64,000 nt of DNA from Latrodectus hesperus (Eukaryota > Arthropoda > Arachnida > Araneae > Theridiidae): contig CM075858.1 of NCBI GenBank assembly GCA_037975125.1, forward strand, positions 66,564,140 to 66,628,139, given 5' to 3'. The notes below the pieces were generated by a model. It worked only from the letters and a program-made list of their open reading frames with translations. It had not been told where the DNA came from and made no database searches. The position numbers and the translations under genes were made by a program. Shown here piece by piece: positions 57,000 through 64,000 of the stretch (its first letter is position 1; each line of letters begins with the position of its first letter).

Positions 57000-59900
57000 A
57001 ATTGTATTTAATTTACATTGTTTAAAATTCCTAAAAAATAAATACAGAATATTGAATTAATTTGAGATATAACTATATAAATAAGCTTATGATATATTTT
57101 TATTTAATGAGCTATTTACATTCTATGCTGTATTAAAAACTGCATTTAAACATTATGTTCTGTATTCATTATCTATGTTGATATGTTTTTACATATGCAT
57201 GTGAATTGTTTTGTTCATGTGCATGTATTTGTGTCAATAGCTTGTAAATTTGTGGCACTCATGTAATTTGTAGAAGCTAAATTTTTTAGCTTTCCATTAT
57301 GAATAATGAATTCATGCTCTAACATTCAATACTATGCAATCAAACTGGGTCATGTAATCTGCTATGAGGCATTAAGACATTAATTACAAATGTTTTAATT
57401 GAGTAACTTGTTAATTTTAGTAATTAGAAGTATGATAGATTTGAAAGTGGTTTAATAATTTTGATTTAAATTTAACCATCATAGTTGTGAGATGCTGTTC
57501 CATCTTGAAAAGTTGTCCACAATTTTTTATAGAAATTGTTTCAAGAATTATTTTTTACTGTTGTTTCTTAAAAATGTTACTAAAATTATGCTTTTAGTTT
57601 TTGGTGATGTGCTTATATATATATTGTAAATCATAATTTATATTATCTGAAACTGAACTAATGACATTAGTGTCTTGAAAAAATGTATATCAAATAAGTT
57701 GAGAAAATGGCACAATATGATAAACACTTATATTTCTCAATTAATTGCATTTTTAGATGTTGGATCTTATTTTAGTATTTGCTTTATCTATACAGTTTAA
57801 AGGGAGGATGATTTTTAATGCCTCAATTGTTGTGAGGGTTTTTCAATTGAAAAAAATATATGCAAAAATGTCTTTTCAAAGAATGAATGAAAATAATCAT
57901 TGTGTTTCATTATTCATTTTTTTTAAATCAAGTCATTTTTAGTCAAGTCATTATTCATATAATCAAGTCATTTTTAGCCATAATTTGTAACTTTAAAAAT
58001 TAGTTACATTTTCATGAATTAGTCAAAATTATTTCCTATTTTAGAAAATTTTATAAAGTTTATATTTTGTTAAATAAATTATTTGTTCTCAAGTTAGTCT
58101 TAAATATTATTTAAATCCTTTTAACAAGTAAAAATTACTGGTCATTAAAAATTAAGAATTATAATTTTGATGTCAAGAACATATCTTAAATGATAAATTA
58201 GAATTAATATGTTCAGTGTTATTAAATTAGAACAGTGTATCTCTATTGAGAAAGACTATATAATCAATATTTTTCTCTTAAATATTGCATTTTATTTAGT
58301 TTTATAAGTAATCACGCTAGTCTTAACTTGTCAAAAGCAGAATCTCAAGATTAAGTATAATCTGTTTTAAAAAATTTGGGAAAATAGTTTTAAGTGGTAA
58401 AAATTATTAAAATTGATATTTTTATCATAAATTTCTTTTTCTTCTCAGTGATGTTTTCCATCTTAATACTTAAGAATTTTTAATGAAAAAAATCTGTAGG
58501 AGATAAAAATATGATTTATTATTTAGTGCTATAAAAATGTTTTGAAATTCTTAATTATGTGAAAATTGTTTTAATTTGATTAATATACTATGTTATGAAA
58601 TTACTTTATGTATTATATTCCATAAAATAATATTCAAATAAGATTTCTTCTGAAACTCATTTATATATTAAAAATTTAATTATTTAGGAAATCTTTTAAA
58701 TTGGAAAAAATAATTGTAATACTTCAGAGCTTGTGTGTAAATGCTGGACCAATAAATCAACTACATATTGATGGTAATAAATACTTGTTTAAATCACAAA
58801 ATATGGGTGCATGAATTGCTTTATATTTTTAACTTCTAGTCATTCAATCGAGTTAGTGTTATAAATGCTTATGTATTAAATTGTGAACAATTATTCCAGA
58901 AGGATTAGTGTTATAAATGCTTATGTATTAAATTGTGAACAATTATTCCAGAAGGATTAATTTCATGTTTCTATAACAGTTATAATTATGAAAAAAATAT
59001 CTTTTTCTTTTAGTAACTTATTCATCAACAGTTAAGAAATTCATTTAAAAAAAATACCCATCAATTGTTTTATACTAGAGTCTATTTTCTTATCTTTCTT
59101 AGTCACAGACCACTTTTAAGGAAACTGTTTCTGTGGTATGGGCTTTCTATAAAAGTTTTTTTAGGAATATTGTTGCTGAACTTAATTATCACTTTCTTTG
59201 TATTCTTCATCATTCTAATTCATAAATGTATAATGAACTTATCCTTAGTTGTATTTATAGGTATGAATTTCATCTTTGAAAATATTGTCTGTTCTATTTT
59301 AAGAATAATAGTTAGAACTTCATTATTAGATATTTCTTCAAATAAAATGTTAACAAAAATGCATATAAAAATGAATTATTAATTGTATAATAAAATACAA
59401 ATGAAATAGTGAATTTTTCTGAGAAAACATATTTCCACATTATAAAAGCACTGGGATTTTTATACCCATTTTTACCTAAATATAAACAATTCGTTAAATT
59501 GTAATTTCTATATCTATATATAATTTTAAACTATCTTTCTACATTTCTCTGTTAGATTTTTTATTTGGCTTTATAAATGTGTTTTACGTAGCCAAAAATT
59601 TTTTTATGTTTATAAAATTTCATGTAAAATGTATTCTAAAATTTTATTATACAAGTTACATCATTTTAAGTGTTAGCTTTTAGTTTTCTGTCTATTATTG
59701 TTAGCTATTCATTTTGTCATATTTTGCTTCAATGTACAATTAATCTTATGTTTAAAAGTATTACCGAAGCATATGGCAAAGGAAATGGAAAACTAATTGA
59801 ATAATTGGTAAAAATTTGTATATTAAAATTATCATTTATGATCAGAAAATAAATTTATTGGAATAGAAAATTTAAGATATAGCAGTAACATATTATATTT

Positions 59901-61890
59901 TAAATACAAATTAATTTTTTTCTACAAATGGAATTCATAACAAACTGAAAACAAATTTTTTATACCAGAACATTTGAATCACTGATATTTAATTAAAAAT
60001 ATTAAGGAAGTTCTAATTAAGAAGTAACTAATTATTGTGTAATATCATTAGACAATATAACCACATTAAATTGCTTTGATGCTTTCTGACATCTGTCTCA
60101 CATTCAGTATTTTTAATCAAAAGAAAGATAAATACCTGTAACTAGTAATATTGTTTTGCTTTACAAACTAATAATAATCATTCATATAGTTAAAATCAGA
60201 ATTGTTTGTGAATCAAAGTTTGATTTTTCAAATGTACTTATTTTTAAAAATTTTACTTATATTATTGTTATATAACATTTTATTAACCTTAAAGAGAAAA
60301 AATACATTGTATATGTAATTAAATCTTTTTAAAATTTGTAGAAATGTTTTTATTACAGCATTTTACAATTCAAATCTAAAATAAACAAAAATTCATGATT
60401 CATGGTAACTTGGTTTGCAAAATTACAAGGCATATTAAAACTTGTTTAGTGACAAAACAATGTTTGAATATCTTAATTTATATTTATTGTTGTAGTGAGA
60501 GAGAGAGAGCATTTATATATTTTTATTTATGCCTTATTTTTTTTTTCAAGCTACACATTCTATTTATATTTTTTTTAAGAATTGCAGCATTAGGTGTAAA
60601 TGATTTGCTAACTTTTTCTATATCAATATTTTTTTTAAGTTGATCTATTTGTATATGCTTATTTTTAATATTTTAAAAGGAACTAAAATCCTGGAAATCT
60701 CATATTTATTTAATTTGCATCGCTCTAAATACTCCTGTATTGTTACTCCATTGAAAAATGTAAAAGTAAACATTTTAATATTTCATAGAAAAAATAAATA
60801 AAATGTGTTAATATGCATATATATTCTTTATAAATTAAAATTAATAGTTATTTTCTTAATTTTTTAACTCACAAGTGAAGTAATGTGATTCAAAATCTCT
60901 ATGACATTACTTAAGTTGTTATTCTTCTTTTGTTTTTTTTAACTAACACTCTTATAAACAGTATTAAAATTATATGGGAAATTATGTAACATATAAATAT
61001 AGAGCTATCACACAATCTTGTGAAAGGCTTATGATTGTATAAAAATTAAAATCATCATGACTTATTATAATTTATAAATTATATATCTTTTTCCATCATT
61101 ATGATTTTCAATTTGTTTGACCTGTGATTAAAACTTAAATACTTTACTTTTGCAGTTCTCCTTTTCCATTTATATAACAGCTTGATGTTGGTAAGTATTA
61201 TAAATGTATTTATCATTATATGTGTAAAAATGTAAATTACAGAACATATGCTTCATTAAAGAATTAAGTATATAATACAGAAATATAAACTTTATGTGTT
61301 AAAAATCAAAATAATTTTGTTTCTATAATTAGCTTTTTTCTTAAAAGCATAACTGCAATTATTTAGATACCTATATCTTAATAGTTAAAACTATACTGGT
61401 ATGCATTTATAGAATATTTGGAAAAGTTAGCAATAATTTTACAATTCTCAAACCTGTTATCAAATTTACTTAAAATAATAAGTTTTGACGTAAATTAATT
61501 TTTAAAAACATTGTTAGCCATATTGTTTTTAGTTTTTAATATGGTTAATTTGTTAAAAAAATTTTTTTTTACAAAATGCTAATTTTCTAAAAGATTTTCT
61601 TCCTAACTTATGAGATAAAAAGCACTTTAAATAAAAACTTTTTTTTAGATTTTATTTAATATGAAATTTTAATTAAATTTTGTATCTTAGTTTTTTAAAT
61701 GTACATTGTTTGCATTGAAAAAAGTTTGCTGTTAATATTATAGTTCACAAACTAATGATTTAGTTTTCATTTATCTGATTCTAGATTTTAAATTGCAGTA
61801 AACTTTAATGAAGCATGAAATTACTTCAAAACTATATTTTAAATCTAGTGTAATACATGTTTGAAAAGCAATAAAAGTTAAAAAGTTTTG
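57000..61890. other. AT-rich intergenic DNA downstream of the sFRP-like gene
   Basis: No gene recognised. The one clear structure is the perfect 52-bp tandem duplication at 58853-58956. A short GAGAGAGAGAGAG tract lies near 60497-60509. The open stretch at 59065-59382 is Phe/Ile/Leu-rich and judged accidental. Confidence 0.5.
58853..58956. repeat. perfect tandem duplication, 2 x 52 bp
   Basis: 58853-58904 is repeated without change at 58905-58956. Each unit starts TTAGTGTTATAAATGCTTAT and ends TTCCAGAAGGA. Lack of divergence points to a recent event, or an assembly artefact. Confidence 0.95.
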
Positions 61891-61898
61891 AGATTCTT

Positions 61899-61904
61899 TT
61901 TATT
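61899..61904 (-). terminator. candidate polyadenylation signal of the sFRP-like gene
   Basis: AATAAA on the minus strand, about 250 bases past the stop codon at 62151. Context only; other hexamers could be used. Confidence 0.35.
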
Positions 61905-62150
61905 TTTTACAACCAACCACACATGCACTCATAGGAATGAACTTCTACAGTGATTAAATGATTCCAAGTACTCCAGTGATTCTTTTCCTAGAATAATGAG
62001 AAAATGATTAAAGTAGTTTCATGTAATTTGATCCTCTTCTATTGTCCTGTCATAAGTATCCAAGATTTTAATGCAGAAGAAGGAAAATGATATATACAAT
62101 AATCTGAGTTCTACAATACTTCACTCCATTTTTACATTTATTCTTCAAGT

Positions 62151-62323
62151 TTACTCTTGAAATTTTTCTTCGCAAGATTTTTTCTCATTTATTATTTCCA
62201 ATGGTCGTTTGAGTTTTGATGTTGAAAAAATGTTGACTTCATTAGTGAGAATAATATGATCCTTTCCTTCATTAGATGACCATAAGCTTGCATCATTGCT
62301 CATTATTATGAGAATGTTTCCTT
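62151..62323 (-). CDS. sFRP-like terminal exon
   Basis: Acceptor TTCATTTAG|AAGGA. Encodes KGNILIIMSNDASLWSSNEG, then NEVNIFSTSKLKRPLEIINE, KKSCEEKFQE and stop TAA. LIIM corresponds to the FLIMG strand of sFRPs, and the lone late Cys in a charged tail fits the family. Confidence 0.75.
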
Positions 62324-62428
62324 CTAAATGAAAAGTAATGACATTATATTAAGTTTTATTCATGTAAGAAACACATATTCAAATAATGAGATTCAACAAA
62401 TGCAATTTGTAATAAAAATTATCAACTA

Positions 62429-62484
<56 letters not shown>

Positions 62485-63659
62485 CAAAGCTTTCCAATTT
62501 TTCGCAGAGAAGTTTGCATTATTTTTTCATAGATTTGAAAAATGTATGAAGTACTTAAACATTTTGAAATTTTATAAATATTTGCTAAAACTATAGGCCA
62601 CAGTAACAAATTTTAATGAAATTGAGATCAAGTTCTTCAGTTTTAATATTTTTCAAAATTGTTAATTATGGAAATCATGCTGTCCATATCCATTTTATTT
62701 TTGTTTAAACTTTAAAACTTTGTTCTTATTTCCATAAATGAATATCATTAAGTTTAAATTTATAATACACATAAATCTTCAAATCTAATACTTACTGTTA
62801 TGCAATTGAAAGCAATCACATTGATTATTATATTGAAATGTTGTAAATTTTTTTATTTCCTGTGGCTGAGGTTGTGAAAGACTAAGATCTTGAAGAATTT
62901 TGGCTGTCGGAATATCACCCTCTTGAACAATAACTTTCAAAACTAGAAAGATATAATCAAGTAGGTAAATGATTAATTATGTGTATAAGTAAAAAGTGAA
63001 ACATGCAATTATGTAGATTCTTTCCATTAGGAAAATTATTGAATGATAAAATAAACCGAAATTCTAGATTTTAACACTAGGAGAAGTATTTTTATGATTT
63101 TTTTATATTGCACTTTTTATATTACAAACACATTTGTATAAATAATATTTTATAATGAATTATTTATACTGCATTTTATATTTTAATGATTGCTTATTGA
63201 AAATTTATAAAGCAAAGTTATGGCTATGATATTGGCTATTACACAAAATAAAAAGGGCAATATTAGCAACATATTTAAAACATTCTTGTGCATTCTTGTT
63301 AGATTGAAAAAACTATTAGATATCCTGGGGAGGACAATCTGATGTTTGATATTGACCAATAAACAAAATGCCTGCAAAGTTTGTTCCTATGGCATTTTTT
63401 GTAAAATAACATGCTACCTTTGCAAGTCAAGTTTCTGACTATATTATGAAATTTCGAAAGATGTTTATGTTCTTAAAAGAATTATAAATGGTAACATCAT
63501 TAGATATTTATAGAAACAGTCTATCTAGATTTTAAAAGTTAAATATATTGTTACATATCTTACCAAATGATGAATTACAATACAACTCATTAAAATCATT
63601 TGGAAATTCATCTCTGCATGTTGGACAATCTAATGGTGTTGGTTCATTTGCTGCGTCAG
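62151..63659 (-). CDS. secreted Frizzled-related protein-like, 3' part (netrin-like domain), three exons
   Basis: sFRPs are secreted proteins that bind Wnts and Frizzleds through an N-terminal cysteine-rich domain, followed by a netrin-like (NTR) domain. Exons 63659-63564, 62942-62796 and 62323-62151 join in phase with GT/AG borders and end at TAA 62153-62151. The product has DCPTCRDEFPNDFNELYCNS, then SFVLKVIVQEG, NQCDCFQLHNKGNILIIMSN and a tail with two lysine clusters (KLKRP, EKKSCEEKF). Vertebrate sFRP1/5 have CPPCDNEL...HLCASEFALRMKI, CPCHQLDN...FLIMG and a basic tail ending near a final Cys. The cysteine pattern and order match, but identity is modest. The Frizzled-like domain would be beyond the right edge, so another NTR protein is not excluded. 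Confidence 0.72.
62431..62480. repeat. (AT)25 microsatellite
   Basis: Fifty bases of uninterrupted AT dinucleotide inside the last intron of the sFRP-like gene, about 107 bases upstream (on the plus-strand scale, to the right) of its terminal exon. Confidence 0.95.
62796..62942 (-). CDS. sFRP-like exon: NTR domain core
   Basis: Acceptor TTTCTAG|TTTTG, donor CATAACA|GTAAGT; 147 bases. Encodes VLKVIVQEGDIPTAKILQDL, then PQEIKKFTTFQYNNQCDCF and QLHN. The CDCFQL motif matches CPCHQL of sFRP1/5. Confidence 0.8.
63564..63659 (-). CDS. sFRP-like exon: start of netrin-like domain
   Basis: Acceptor TTTTTTAG|CTGAC, donor TCATTTG|GTAAGA; 96 bases. Encodes DAANEPTPLDCPTCRDEF, then NELYCNSSF. The paired cysteines and the YC.SSF motif correspond to the CPPC...LCASEF start of the sFRP NTR domain. 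Confidence 0.78.
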
Positions 63660-64000
63660 CTAAAAAATATTTAAAAATGATAGTTAAATGATTTAAAAAG
63701 CTTATTCTTTAAAAAAAATCTAGTATATTATTTAATTGTTAAATTCAATATAAGTTTTATGTATCTATTTCTGCCTTTTAATTTTGTTGGTGCATTTATT
63801 TATAAAGATTTAGGGAATTAAATGTTGAATGTATGAAACGATACCCTTAAAATTACAAATAATTAACAACTTAGTTTCGAAAAGCGATAGATTTTTAATT
63901 TCTTTAATAAAAGCAAAAATGCGGAAATATTTGGTAGGTTGTAATAATTTGTCTAATATACAATTTTAGATTTTAATAAAAACTAATAGCATTCTTAAAT
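63660..64000. other. intron of the sFRP-like gene up to the window edge
   Basis: AT-rich; no further exon recognised before the edge. Confidence 0.5.

Noticed and set aside
59065..59382. 105-codon plus-strand open frame resembling a membrane protein
   Set aside because: Hydrophobic content follows from T-rich sequence; no homologue recognised and no supporting exon structure.
62328..62549. Open frame with Tyr-Ile repeats
   Set aside because: It is the translation of the (AT)25 microsatellite, and lies on the wrong strand for the sFRP-like gene.

Overview
This window is nuclear DNA from an arthropod, most likely a spider or another chelicerate. It is strongly AT-rich, and its genes are split by long GT/AG introns full of decayed transposons. 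The gene homologies are unmistakably metazoan. One gene looks like a secreted Frizzled-related protein, a family Drosophila lacks, and the hAT and non-LTR relics are of kinds common in spider genomes. The species cannot be fixed from sequence alone.

Left third, minus strand: the 5' part of wntless (wls), the Wnt cargo receptor. Seven coding exons lie between 17908 (start codon) and 39, where the gene runs off the left edge. Its introns hold decayed coding-like sequence of unknown origin (2440-3230), a TTAA-flanked piggyBac derivative (4504-5530), an internally deleted LINE (about 5638-6363) and a full-length but broken LINE with an 11-bp target-site duplication (9928-14908).

Middle, plus strand: 540 bp upstream of the wls start, and divergent from it, begins a complete 13-exon gene for an hnRNP M / MyEF2 / Rumpelstiltskin protein (18448-41499, 555 residues, three RRMs and a Gly/Leu-rich linker). 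Its introns hold an inverted pair of MITEs, a Merlin relic, two hAT relics, another MITE with a perfect 8-bp duplication, a tRNA-derived SINE, a pogo/Tigger-like TIR element and a mariner-like transposon with DD41D spacing.

Right third: about 20 kb of gene-poor DNA (42-62 kb) with SINEs, transposase relics and a perfect 52-bp tandem duplication. The last three exons of a minus-strand sFRP-like gene follow (62151-63659, netrin-like domain; the cysteine-rich Frizzled domain would lie beyond the right edge).

Thus a Wnt-secretion factor and a probable Wnt antagonist flank an RNA-binding protein gene. I found no CRISPR array, rRNA gene, intact tRNA gene or operon-like cluster. I do not see evidence for a wholly new biological system. 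The most unusual items are the internally deleted LINE, the inverted MITE pair, the diversity of DNA transposons inside the hnRNP M gene, and the unidentified coding remnants in wls.
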